This document shows positions 9,601 to 19,076 of a stretch of DNA of 64,000 bases, in pieces (position 1 is the stretch's first letter; each line of letters starts with the position of its first letter). The notes under the pieces were generated by a model. The model was not told where the DNA came from. It saw only the letters and a program-made list of their open reading frames with translations, and ran no database searches. Origin of the DNA: Aquipseudomonas alcaligenes (GTDB lineage Bacteria > Pseudomonadota > Gammaproteobacteria > Pseudomonadales > Pseudomonadaceae); assembly GCF_003205495.1 (NCBI RefSeq), contig NZ_QJRX01000001.1, positions 186,001 to 250,000 of the forward strand, given 5' to 3'. A program made the translations under genes and the position numbers.

Positions 9601-10203
9601 GGCGCTGCGGGTGATCAGGTCGAACTGGTCGACGTTGCTGGCATTGAGACCCTGACCCTCGATGCTGATGGCCCCGCCGTCGACCTGTAGACGGTCCAGG
9701 CGACCGCCCTCGATGATCGGCTTGCCGGTGGTGAGGGTGGCGCGTGGCGTGTTGATGAAGCCGCAGCCGTTGCAGGTGATGCCGTTAGGGTTGGCCACCA
9801 CCACATGGGCCTGCTGGCCAGCCACCTCGGTGTAGCCGCGCAGTTGGCTGGGGCTGCCACCGGTGACCTCGTTGAGGATCAGCTTGGCGGCCTGGCCCTT
9901 GAGATTGGCGTTGCCGAGGATGATGCCGCCGAGCTGGGTGCTCTGAGTCTTGGCCGTGGCGTTGTTGAGGATCAGCCCCTGCTGGCCGACGTTGTAGTCG
10001 GTGAACTTGTTGTGCGACAGACCGTTGCCGTTCGGCGTGGCGATATTCACCACCGGCACGCCGTTACCCGCCTGGGTCACCCCGGTATTGCCGTTGGCCG
10101 CAGCCAGCGTAGCCTCGGCGGCAGCCACCATGATCGGGTTGAGGAACAGGATGCCGGCCAGGGCCGCGGCGATGTTCTGGAAGAATGGGCTACGGACGTC
10201 CAT
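673..10203 (-). CDS. Two-partner-secretion exoprotein TpsA (filamentous haemagglutinin/CdiA-like) with C-terminal alpha/beta-hydrolase-like module
   Basis: A giant exoprotein of about 3,176 residues. I place the start at ATG 10203 (MDVRSPFF) because GGAGC lies upstream; the ATG at 10227 would put this ribosome site inside the gene. Order: signal peptide (~1-35); TPS secretion domain (~35-280) with the NPNGI signature; FHA-1 beta-helix built of LDNRGG-type repeats (~340-925); a Tyr-rich region; an ETNPEL/SDYLL segment near residue 1,525 that is usual in CdiA-type proteins; FHA-2 beta-helix of AGRD repeats (~1,670-2,570); a NRDVSKSYEVTKDDEE linker; and a variable C-terminus from about 2,790. 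The last part carries GHSQGG (Ser near 3,021), the lipase/esterase nucleophile elbow, and a late SPHSNYS that may supply the catalytic His. No VENN motif was seen. The transporter gene lies 30 bp upstream. Adhesin, contact-dependent toxin or secreted lipase are all possible; the family call is firm, the toxin role is inferred. Confidence 0.93.
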   Translation of the reverse strand: MDVRSPFFQNIAAALAGILFLNPIMVAAAEATLAAANGNTGVTQAGNGVPVVNIATPNGNGLSHNKFTDYNVGQQGLILNNATAKTQSTQLGGIILGNANLKGQAAKLILNEVTGGSPSQLRGYTEVAGQQAHVVVANPNGITCNGCGFINTPRATLTTGKPIIEGGRLDRLQVDGGAISIEGQGLNASNVDQFDLITRSAKLNAELHANKLNIITGVNDVELAELAVSKRAASKADEPQLAIDSSALGGMYAGAIRLVGTEQGVGVKLAGDMAASAGDIQIDASGKLSLAQTAASGSVRIAAESLEANGPVYAGNNISAQVDGELSNQQSLAARDAIALSADKLVNRGVVEAGVNADGSRNTSGNLSATARELNNHDATLAASRQLQIKVTQTLNNQGGTLSAGSQGSVDSASLNNHGGRVLSQGALTVTADALDNSGEGLVYGKQSVAVQADTLDNRSGQVSSKGQAEIKVTSLDNRQGSLVSEGSMAVEAQSLDNRGGLVSGWQGLEVEGGTLDNSASGTLSSKNGALAVELQGGLNNSGQGALVSKGDLKVQAASLDNSSAGVISSQAKIELALDGKLDNQAGLVSSQGDLQIEATEVDNRGGEIGSDGNLLLRGDSLNNSAGELVSEGSFTLELLGLLNNANGQLASSGNLLLSSGNLDNRGGKLFSQGLLELLTGDLDNSAGGNLAANGKLQIKAGGQLNNGQGGLISSEQGDVAIAANSFDNRTGTIIGKGQLSLAVAGALNNQQGTLQSAEDDLLVEAGSLDNRDEGTLSSLLGWIRVQLDGLLDNRGGTTQGAQLEISSGDLRNDGGHIAATAGGAKITAAAIENGTGGFYAENGLLEVIADSFGNQGSGTSDQQRGKVAAQQIDFSLSGALNNHYGLIESGSTLRIEAASLSNSQGKLRALGSAGESLIDVGLLDNRSGLVEVGNAVLRLQLDDLKNTGGEIRHAGSGNLALASARAIAAGGTLATSGELNISAQSWTNSGILQAGRLLLNVNQFNQTTSGQLLAGESLIATGGSWTNNGLIASDGDLSLTLSGAYGGSGKLTSLGDLTLKAASLNLSSAGRVSGGGLADIDIDGILANSGKLTSAKDLKVAAATLNNYGTLGSGENLRLSATNLLNDRGLIFSGEDMSLRVDRFTNWYADVFSLGSLLVAKDVSNNWSTLMDNVSGSIESRGDMQLRAATLRNRKEKFELAERLVSGDISYECKEHSGDCQGSHYDIMYYVDEVLERTVLSDSPAASIVTGANLLMRGSSFSNSHSRVSAAGNISIDVSSFSNEGAASSTVVRSRMFRNPVDSESADRFWDMVEPGGALSEYARYNSRYVYEYWEYQRMDKGQMQYKATVSRGQQKTNELNPYYDPSRQQPVPSRILGYSLVSSTETVTPTGTASNAVIQAGGSLSIKASDSFNNSVLTSNSNVVLGANKVASTAASGTGKNFVVVLNAQLPPDLQQKQMNPLTLPGFSIPQGENGLFRLSGAGSAQGQTVDGAEIAPGSGRQPGAHRYLIETNPELTNLKSFMGSDYLLGLLGYDLDKVSRRLGDGLFEQRLMREAIVARTGQRFLAGLTSDEAMFKYLMDNAVASKSALKLSLGVSLTAEQVAALTHDIVWLEEHEVLGQKVLVPVLYLAQAEGRLAANGALIQGKEVSLISGTDLSNQGTLRASENLEVKGRNITNVGGLMEAGKRLDLLAADSIRNAQGGIIAGRDVSLIAESGDISNERTVSRHVASHSGKVLTNDYVDSAARIEAGSLLSLSAGRDISNVGSSLQSRGDIELDAGRDINLAAATELHQVTKGKKYNDEHLRQIGGEVVAGNDIYASAGRDITATASKLSAGRDLDLLAVRDVSIVSAANEDHFYSKSKKVTKSTDRITQVGSSLEAGRDVSVRAGQDLTLLASKVKGGQDVDLDAGRDLNVLSAKDEKASFYFKKSKGSFGRSKSEQKESYDSTNVASVVEAGRDLTLNTSKSSDGGLNIDGGRDVTIIGSQLKAGGDLMVGATRDIAVLSGVEEHGSYSKKTKSGFLGLSSSGKSKMKTTATQVSSELDAGNDVVIAAGNDVRLRASTASAGNDVELRSGLVTETGDINLVAANDTAYSLTESYRKKTGFSLSDGMLSVSSAKEAGREAQSSTSVGSQVTADRDAILQAERDINVIGSGVSAGRNVLLDAGRDVKVAAAKSQNSDAVWEHERRTGIGLESDRNGFTAFVGNDLQADKTRVTDLTASASQLNAGADLDVRAGRDINQTGSDLQAGRDINLSAVRDINLDAATEQSMREQEETHQRNGLTVNMSHNFGNTMDAIKGVGQGENAISQVSSVLKTADAITQFVSGPSTAVHLGTTSQETLSAEGVVGNRPSTLTAGRDVNLQAGNDINGRGSQIQAGRDINMTGRDITLDVAHGQQTSSSEQTISQSGINGGSTFNSARAGVGGSHGTQTLEGHQGTLLTAQLQAGRDVNLDADRNLSLIGTQVLAERDIGLKAGNDLEIRAAQNDSTYDMNRRSGGGEVGLALGGQDFISVYASVDIGKGQLDRDAGRQQDAYLYAGNQLRFESGRDTTVAGAWVEGQDVTGKVGRDLLVSSAPNTGKVSGDELDASLTVSVGIYGSVSASGSVGVGRTTGSTDWVERQTGIVARDRLDIRTEEHTQLDGALLASGTDNLKLDTGTLGFRDIKGHDKEHSWYANAGGTYTWGSDSGSSGNNSMDGNATATAAVVDPSQENNSGENNWNLSGYDYRKEREQTVRATVGQGEIIVRNDAATGQDSTAGLNRDVSKSYEVTKDDEENTNLYVSSSSLEAVTHPQETVQGWVANAENYGRHSVEAFTNLGALKDQARSAAEQNSLVAALAWAPALLVDAMDSMNVPSLGIVPGPGNHGGLFSQLPVLVTGDLQPVRVTGTFKTDENGQLVGRDGKPLQDGDKPILDEDNLQVEQFKSFNQEEDKIFTNGIMNSMMEAVANGLMQSGSSDGEASFVLAYNPTHGLIGDLIESATDKNLQGAVLSGTARNLNGLFKQAIDAGPDSLHIYGHSQGGLLTWVAIKGLDFSQGKSPVVEMNSIQLSGAPVDATKFHDDAQAVGFEGEDQHIFQVNRPDETVFFGLLPKTDTVSDLPLLLGGNAQYSDDPIARTLGALFTVTSLFGAGSPHSNYSCVTCPTSAPGSVETQIRNIVIDPALIDNQGNTRRLE
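2500..5200 (-). repeat. FHA-2 beta-helix repeats (AGRDIN type) within tpsA
   Basis: A second repeat family, with units such as AGRDI(N/D)L, AGNDV and QAGRDVNL, alternates with 25-40 residue insertions often starting with Ser/Lys-rich turns. This is the arrangement seen in the second repeat block of CdiA/FHA proteins. The boundaries are approximate. Confidence 0.82.
7430..9180 (-). repeat. FHA-1 beta-helix repeats (LDNRGG type) within tpsA
   Basis: Roughly every 20-22 residues the protein repeats a degenerate unit centred on LDNRGG, LDNSAG or LNNQGG followed by SSGDLQI-like strands. The nucleotide sequence shows the matching recurring cgg-ttgtccag core. This is the classic haemagglutinin repeat that stacks into a beta-helix outside the cell. 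The boundaries are approximate. Confidence 0.85.
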
Positions 10204-10233
10204 GTAAGAAGCTCCTGCCAACAACAAGAAAAA

Positions 10234-11925
10234 TCAGAAGAAAAGATCGACGCGGAAGTACAGTGGGTGCTCGCGGTTCTCGATCACCGCAGGCCGCTCC
10301 AGCGAGCGCGCCAGAGTGACGCTCGCTGCCAGGTGCTGGCCGCGCGCGCTGAACTCGAAGGCATTGCCGGAGAGCCGGCCCTTGAGCTCGGGGTTGTAGC
10401 GCTCGCCATGGATGACGCCGAGGTCGTAGGCGAAGGCGACGCCGTATTGCTGCAAGTAGGGCTGCAGCGGGGCCCAAGTCACCGGGCGTGTCCAGCGCAG
10501 CTGGTTGCGCCAGTAGCCGCCGCTGTCGCCGGACAGCGACTGCTCCTTGAACCCACGCACCGAGGCCAGGCCGCCGATGCTGATGCGCTGCGGGCTATAC
10601 AGCACATCCTCGCTCCACTGGCCGTTGGCCAGGCTGTCGAAACTGAACGACTCGCCCCACAACTGGAAGGGCTGCAGGTAGCTGAGGGTCAGGCTGTATT
10701 TGTTGTAGCGGGCCACCGGCTCGCCCGGCAGCGGGTCGCCTTCGCTCTGCGCATCCAGGGCACCGACGCCCTGCTGCCAGCCGATGTCGGCGTTGACAAA
10801 GGCGCTGCCGATGCGGCGGCCGTGGTTGAAGCCAAGCTGGGTCTCCGACAGACGCTGGCTGGAGACGTCGATCAGCGCGCTGTCGATGTAGTTGCGCGTG
10901 CGCAGGTGGCTGAGGCCGAAGTTGACGCTGGTCTTGCTCAGCGAGTCGCGGTGCAACAGGCGCTCGGCGCGCAGCGCATGGGTACGACTCTCGCCGTCCA
11001 TCTCGAAGACGAAGCCGGAGCCTTCAGTCTGGTTGCGGTAGTAGCTCTGGCTGTAGCTGTAGCTGAAGGTCCACCAGCCGTAGGGCAGGCTGTAGTAGAG
11101 GCTCTGATTATCGGAGTGGCGGAACTCGTCGCTGACCGCATCCAGGCCGCCACGTAGGCTCAGTTGGTCGGCCAGGCCCAGCGGGCTGTCCCAGTCCAGG
11201 CCGATACCCCATTGCTGCTCGCCGGTACTGACATCGCCGTCGTTATGCCGGCTGACGGAGGCATGCCAGGGCTTGCTCGGCTCACCCTTGAGCTGTACCC
11301 GGCTGCCGCCGACCTCGGTGCCGGGCACCAGCTCCAGCTGTGCGGGGCGCGAGGGCAGGCGGTTGAGCTGGTCGACCAGTTGCTCCAGCTCGCGCAGATT
11401 CAGCGGCTCGCCGAGTTTGCCGGGGAAACTCATGGCCAGTTCGCGCTCGCTGGCGATGGCCGAACTGTCCAGCCCCTCCAGACGGCCCTCGATTACCAAC
11501 ACGTCCAACTCGCCGTCGCTCAGATCCTGCTGCGGCAGGTAGGCGCGCGAGGTGACGTAGCCACGGTCGACGTAGCGCTGGGTTACGGCCTTAAGCAATT
11601 CGTTGAGCTGGCCCGTACCCAAGCAACGGTTGACGAAGGGCTTGAGCAGGTCGTGCTTCTCGGTCTCGGACAGCAGGCTGGCACCCTGCAGGCGGATGCC
11701 CTTGATCTCAAAGCAGCGCTCATCCTCGGCGGGAGCCTGCGACTGCTCCTCCTGCTGGCCGGGCAGTTGCTGTAGTTCCTCTAGGCGTTTGCGCTGCTCG
11801 TCGAGCAGGCGCTGCTGGCGGTCGCGAATGAGGTCGCGCTCGCCAGGCAAGAGCTCTTGGGCAAAGGATGGGGAGCAGAAAATAGATAGGCAGACAAAAA
11901 CAGAGGCGAACAGCTGCTGGCGCAT
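10234..11925 (-). CDS. TpsB outer-membrane transporter (ShlB/FhaC/HecB, CdiB-like)
   Basis: This is the pore partner that recognises the TPS domain of TpsA in the periplasm and moves it across the outer membrane. It has 563 residues, close to the family length. A signal peptide (MRQQLFASVFVCLS..SFAQ) is followed by a charged N-terminal helix with many Arg/Glu/Gln, a POTRA region (~70-150, starting CFEIKGIRLQGASLL), and a 16-strand-type beta-barrel with alternating aromatic strands and the conserved VRGF motif near residue 430. I chose ATG 11925, preceded by AAGGA nine bases upstream, over the in-frame TTG at 11934. The gene precedes tpsA by 30 bp, so the two are presumably one transcript. TpsB-first order is usual for these loci. 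Confidence 0.94.
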   Translation of the reverse strand: MRQQLFASVFVCLSIFCSPSFAQELLPGERDLIRDRQQRLLDEQRKRLEELQQLPGQQEEQSQAPAEDERCFEIKGIRLQGASLLSETEKHDLLKPFVNRCLGTGQLNELLKAVTQRYVDRGYVTSRAYLPQQDLSDGELDVLVIEGRLEGLDSSAIASERELAMSFPGKLGEPLNLRELEQLVDQLNRLPSRPAQLELVPGTEVGGSRVQLKGEPSKPWHASVSRHNDGDVSTGEQQWGIGLDWDSPLGLADQLSLRGGLDAVSDEFRHSDNQSLYYSLPYGWWTFSYSYSQSYYRNQTEGSGFVFEMDGESRTHALRAERLLHRDSLSKTSVNFGLSHLRTRNYIDSALIDVSSQRLSETQLGFNHGRRIGSAFVNADIGWQQGVGALDAQSEGDPLPGEPVARYNKYSLTLSYLQPFQLWGESFSFDSLANGQWSEDVLYSPQRISIGGLASVRGFKEQSLSGDSGGYWRNQLRWTRPVTWAPLQPYLQQYGVAFAYDLGVIHGERYNPELKGRLSGNAFEFSARGQHLAASVTLARSLERPAVIENREHPLYFRVDLFF

Positions 11926-12025
11926 CGCAACCAATCCTTGGCTATTACTGGCGTTCCGACATCAGGAGGTGCGCATTTTTTATACAACACATCATGCAGG
12001 CAAGAGGCTTTCTCAGCTCACCCAG
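11926..12025 (-). promoter_or_regulatory. Probable promoter region of the tpsB-tpsA-lipoprotein operon
   Basis: The short gap upstream of tpsB is locally AT-rich on the transcribed strand. It holds a TATAAA that could be a -10 element (11979-11984). No good -35 sits 16-18 bp away: CCTCTT at the right distance is poor and TTGCCT is too close. The promoter may therefore be activator-dependent or elsewhere. Confidence 0.3.
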
Positions 12026-12059
12026 AAAAAAGTGACCCTCATCACGTTTTTTGACCAAG

Positions 12060-12090
12060 AAAAAGGCCACCCGCAGGTGGCCTTTTTCTT
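12060..12090 (-). terminator. Bidirectional rho-independent terminator after spuH
   Basis: A perfect 12-bp stem (AAAAAGGCCACC / GGTGGCCTTTTT) with a 4-base loop lies 14 bp past the spuH stop codon, with A/T tracts on both sides. A second, weaker A-rich/T-rich hairpin with one bulge follows at 12026-12052. Together they insulate the spu operon from the tps operon. Confidence 0.88.
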
Positions 12091-12103
12091 TACCGCTGTG
12101 GAA

Positions 12104-12982
12104 TCAGGCCGCCTGGGCCGGCTTCCAGTTGTTGCTGGTGACTTCCTCGGCCATCGACTCCATGGCCTGCTGGATGGCGCGCTTGCGGCGCTCCTCGGCA
12201 CGGCGGGCGAAGTACCAGGCGAAGAAGGTGAAGATCGACACGGTCAGCAGGATCAGGCTGGCCACCGCGTTGATCTCCGGCTTCACGCCCAGGCGCACGG
12301 CGGAGAACACTTCCATCGGCAGGGTGGTCGAGCCCGGGCCGGAGACGAAGCTGGCCAGCACCAGGTCATCCAGCGACAGGGCGAAGGACATCATGCCGCC
12401 GGCCGCCAGGGACGGCGCGATCATCGGGATGGTGATCAGGAAGAACACCTTCCACGGCCTGGCGCCGAGGTCCATGGCCGCTTCCTCGATCGACAGGTCG
12501 AGCTCGCGCAGGCGCGCCGACACCACCACCGCCACGTAGGCCGAGCAGAAGGTGGTGTGGGCGATCCAGATGGTCAGGATGCCACGCTCGGCCGGCCAGC
12601 CGATCAGCTGGGCCATGGCCACGAACAGCAGCAGCAGCGACAGACCGGTGATCACTTCCGGCATCACCAGCGGCGCGGTGACCAGGCCACCGAAGAGGGT
12701 ACGGCCCTTGAAGCGGGTCACCCGGGTCAGCACGAAGGCGGCCAGGGTGCCCAGCGCCACCGCGGCGACCGCCGTGTACAGGGCGATCTCCAGGGAGCGC
12801 ATCACCGAACCCATCAGCTGGCTGTTGTCGAGCAGGCCGGCGTACCACTTGAGCGACCAGCCGCCCCACACCGTGACCAGCTTGGAGGCGTTGAAGGAGT
12901 AGATGACCATGATCAGCATGGGCAGGTAGATGAACAGCAGTCCGACCCACAGCATCACTGTGGAGAAGCTCCAGCGTTTCAT
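12104..12982 (-). CDS. spuH: Polyamine ABC transporter permease SpuH (PotI-type)
   Basis: An inner-membrane permease of 292 residues, the second half of the polyamine import channel. It has an N-terminal membrane segment (VMLWVGLLFIYLPMLIMVIY), five more hydrophobic segments, and the cytoplasmic EAA loop (EEAAMDLGARPWKVFFLITIP) that docks onto the ATPase SpuF. The ATG overlaps the spuG stop as ATGA, so the two permeases are translationally coupled. It is the last gene of the spuABCDEFGH run, followed at once by a strong terminator. The C-terminal cytoplasmic tail is charged. Assignment rests on family features plus complete spu synteny. Confidence 0.93.
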   Translation of the reverse strand: MKRWSFSTVMLWVGLLFIYLPMLIMVIYSFNASKLVTVWGGWSLKWYAGLLDNSQLMGSVMRSLEIALYTAVAAVALGTLAAFVLTRVTRFKGRTLFGGLVTAPLVMPEVITGLSLLLLFVAMAQLIGWPAERGILTIWIAHTTFCSAYVAVVVSARLRELDLSIEEAAMDLGARPWKVFFLITIPMIAPSLAAGGMMSFALSLDDLVLASFVSGPGSTTLPMEVFSAVRLGVKPEINAVASLILLTVSIFTFFAWYFARRAEERRKRAIQQAMESMAEEVTSNNWKPAQAA

Positions 12983-13887
12983 GCGCGGCCCTCCATTTCC
13001 TTAGCCTGGTTACGGTTGAACAGGATGATCGGCACGATCAGGATCGCCAGCATCACCACCGCCAGGGCAGACGCCACCGGCCAGTCGCGGTTGTTGAAGA
13101 ACTCCTGCCACAGCACCTTGCCGATCATCAGGGTCTCCGGACCGCCGAGCAGCTCGGGAATCACGAACTCGCCGACCACCGGGATGAACACCAGCATGGA
13201 GCCGGCGATGATGCCGTTCTTCGACAGCGGCACGGTGATCTTCCAGAAGTTGTTGAAGTTGCTCGAACCCAGGTCGGAAGCGGCTTCCAGCAGGCTGGGA
13301 TCGTGCTTCACCAGGTTGGCGTAGAGCGGCAGGATCATGAACGGCAGGTACGAGTAGACGATGCCGATGTAGACGGCCAGGTTGGTGTTGAGGATCTGCA
13401 GCGGCTCGTCGATCACCCCGATCATCTGCAGGAAGCCGTTGAGCAGGCCGTTGTTGCTGAGGATGCCCATCCAGGCATAGACGCGGATCAGGATCGCGGT
13501 CCAGGTCGGCATCATGATCAGCAGCAGCAGCGCGGTCTGCGCTTCCTTGCTGGCACGGGCGATGGCATAGGCCATCGGATAGCCGATCAGCAGGCAGAGG
13601 ACGGTGCTGACGAAGGCCATCTTCAGCGAGCCGAGGTAGGCGGCCAGGTACAGCTCGTCTTCCAGAAGGAAGAGGTAGTTGCCCAGGTTGAGCACGATCT
13701 GCAGCTGGTTGTCGGCCCAGCTGTAGATGTCGGTGTAGGGCGGAATGGCCACGTCGGCTTCGGCGAAGCTGATCTTCAGGACGATGAAGAACGGCAGCAG
13801 GAAGAACAGGAACAGCCAGAAGAAGGGCACACCGATCACGGCATGCCGCCCGGTGGGCAGGTAGCGCTTCAGTTTGCCGATTCTCAT
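12979..13887 (-). CDS. spuG: Polyamine ABC transporter permease SpuG (PotH-type)
   Basis: An inner-membrane permease of 302 residues that pairs with SpuH. I chose ATG 13887 (MRIGKLKRYL); upstream in-frame codons read into spuF in another frame and give no plausible protein. Six hydrophobic segments are visible, beginning with HAVIGVPFFWLFLFFLLPFF, and the EAA loop reads LEAASDLGSSNFNNFWKITVP. The start overlaps the spuF stop by four bases (ATGA), as does its own stop with spuH. PotH and PotG-class permeases import spermidine/putrescine together with a PotA/PotG-type ATPase. Confidence 0.93.
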   Translation of the reverse strand: MRIGKLKRYLPTGRHAVIGVPFFWLFLFFLLPFFIVLKISFAEADVAIPPYTDIYSWADNQLQIVLNLGNYLFLLEDELYLAAYLGSLKMAFVSTVLCLLIGYPMAYAIARASKEAQTALLLLIMMPTWTAILIRVYAWMGILSNNGLLNGFLQMIGVIDEPLQILNTNLAVYIGIVYSYLPFMILPLYANLVKHDPSLLEAASDLGSSNFNNFWKITVPLSKNGIIAGSMLVFIPVVGEFVIPELLGGPETLMIGKVLWQEFFNNRDWPVASALAVVMLAILIVPIILFNRNQAKEMEGRA

Positions 13888-15038
13888 GATTGCAGTACCA
13901 CGCCGCTGTCGTCTTCCCAGTACACCACCACGGCGTCGTCCCAGGTCGGGCGCTTGCCGCGGCGCTCGGCGTTGGCGATGAAGCACTGCACGATCTGCCC
14001 GGAACTCAGCTTGACGTAGTACACCGAGTGGCCGCCGAGGTAGGCGATGTCGTGCACGGTGCCGTTGCACCAGTTGTAGTTGGGGTGCTCATGGTCCGCC
14101 GGCAGGGCGGTGGCCATCAGCAGCTTCTCCGGGCGCAGGGCGTAGCTGACCGACTTGTTCTCGGCGCGGGTGGTGACGCCGTGGCCGATGTAGATCGGCT
14201 TGTCCAGCTGCGGGCAGCTGATGATGGCGTGGTCGGCCTCGTCGGTGGTGATCTGGCCATCGAACAGGTTGACGCTGCCGATGAACTCGCAGACCAGGCG
14301 GCTGGCCGGGGTCTCGTAGATGTCGATCGGGCTGCCGGTCTGGGCGATCCAGCCGAGGTGCATGATGGCGATGCGCTGGGCCATGGTCATGGCCTCTTCC
14401 TGGTCGTGGGTCACCATCACGCAGGTCACGCCGACCCGCTCGATGATCTCGACAAGCTCAAGCTGCATCTGCGAACGCAGCTTCTTGTCCAGAGCACCCA
14501 TGGGTTCGTCGAGCAGCAGCAGCTTGGGGCGCTTGGCCAGGGAGCGGGCCAGGGCCACGCGCTGGCGCTGGCCACCGGACAGCTGGTGCGGCTTGCGCTT
14601 GGCGTACTGGGTCATGTGCACCAGCTTGAGCATCTCGGCCACGCGCTCGTCGATCTCGGCCTGCGGCAGCTTGTCCTGCTTGAGGCCGAAGGCGATGTTC
14701 TGCGCCACGGTCATGTGCGGGAACAGCGCGTAGGACTGGAACATCATGTTGATCGGCCGCTCGTAGGGCGGCATGTCGGTGATGTCCACGCCGTCGAGCA
14801 GGATGCGCCCGGAGGTGGGGCGCTCGAAGCCGGCGAGCATGCGCAGCAGGGTCGACTTGCCGGAGCCGGAGCCGCCGAGCAGGGCGAAGATCTCGCCCTT
14901 GTTGATGGTCAGCGAGACGTCATCGACGGCGATGGTTTCGTCGAACTTCTTGGTCACGCGGTCGATCTTGACCAGCACCTCTTTGGGTTGCTGGTTGCCC
15001 TCTAGGGCTTTCTTGTAGGCGCTGGAGGCAACAGCCAT
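13884..15038 (-). CDS. spuF: Polyamine ABC transporter ATP-binding protein SpuF (PotG/PotA-type)
   Basis: A 384-residue ATPase that powers polyamine import from the cytoplasmic face of the inner membrane. Walker A is GGSGSGKST (55-63), the Q-loop is FQSYALFPH (~100-108), the ABC signature is LSGGQRQR (153-160), Walker B is LLLLDEP (173-179), and the switch His is VMVTHDQEE. A C-terminal TOBE-like regulatory part (~285-384) is typical of PotA/PotG ATPases. The reading frame overlaps spuG by four bases and follows spuE after a 52-bp gap. No defect is seen in the catalytic motifs. Confidence 0.95.
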   Translation of the reverse strand: MAVASSAYKKALEGNQQPKEVLVKIDRVTKKFDETIAVDDVSLTINKGEIFALLGGSGSGKSTLLRMLAGFERPTSGRILLDGVDITDMPPYERPINMMFQSYALFPHMTVAQNIAFGLKQDKLPQAEIDERVAEMLKLVHMTQYAKRKPHQLSGGQRQRVALARSLAKRPKLLLLDEPMGALDKKLRSQMQLELVEIIERVGVTCVMVTHDQEEAMTMAQRIAIMHLGWIAQTGSPIDIYETPASRLVCEFIGSVNLFDGQITTDEADHAIISCPQLDKPIYIGHGVTTRAENKSVSYALRPEKLLMATALPADHEHPNYNWCNGTVHDIAYLGGHSVYYVKLSSGQIVQCFIANAERRGKRPTWDDAVVVYWEDDSGVVLQS

Positions 15039-15090
15039 TTCAAAACTCCCGGAACATAAGGCGCCCGGCCGCAGGGGCCGGGCAATAGAC

Positions 15091-16188
<1,098 letters not shown>

Positions 16189-16256
16189 TCAGTCCTCTTT
16201 CTTGTTGATCTTGCAGGCCATCTACGCGACCTGGGGTTGCTGGTGAATCTGTCTGC

Positions 16257-16343
16257 CTATCCCTGACGCCCATGCCGATCGCCCAGCCGCCCGCGCACGG
16301 AGCTGTGTGGGGCTCGTGTGTAACGGTAGTCGAAGAGAGTCAT
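16257..16343 (-). CDS. Possible 28-residue leader ORF between spuD and spuE
   Basis: An ATG at 16343 is preceded by a near-perfect ribosome site (CCAGGAGG, four bases before the ATG) and opens a 28-codon frame (MTLFDYRYTR..., stop TAG at 16257) inside the spuD-spuE gap. The peptide is Arg-rich with no recognisable domain. Such a strong ribosome site in an operon gap is unexpected if nothing is translated. It may be a leader peptide tuning spuE expression, a small protein, or a remnant. I cannot tell from one sequence. Confidence 0.35.
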   Translation of the reverse strand: MTLFDYRYTRAPHSSVRGRLGDRHGRQG

Positions 16344-16360
16344 GGGGCCTCCTGGCGGGG

Positions 16361-16384
16361 CTCCGGCGGGAGCACCCGCCGGAG
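16361..16384 (-). promoter_or_regulatory. Strong hairpin downstream of spuD (processing, attenuation or stabiliser)
   Basis: A perfect 10-bp GC stem (CTCCGGCGGG / CCCGCCGGAG) with loop AGCA lies 17 bp past the spuD stop. No T-run follows, so it is not a standard terminator. It probably protects the upstream mRNA or attenuates readthrough, which would allow unequal spuD and spuEFGH levels. Confidence 0.6.
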
Positions 16385-16401
16385 GGTGTCGCTGTTGTCG
16401 G

Positions 16402-18992
<2,591 letters not shown>

Positions 18993-19076
18993 AACAACAC
19001 CTTTTATTACGCGGGTCGCCGGCGGCGCCCCGATGAAATCCGTGGCAGCGGGCGCGGCTGGCCGCGCCCGCTCCAG

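Noticed and set aside
7753..9690. 645-codon open frame on the plus strand inside tpsA
   Set aside because: It mirrors the LDN repeat block on the minus strand; no start signal and Val/Gln-rich repeats with no family.
11603..13324. 573-codon plus-strand frame across tpsB and spuH
   Set aside because: Crosses two real genes and a strong terminator, with no domain.
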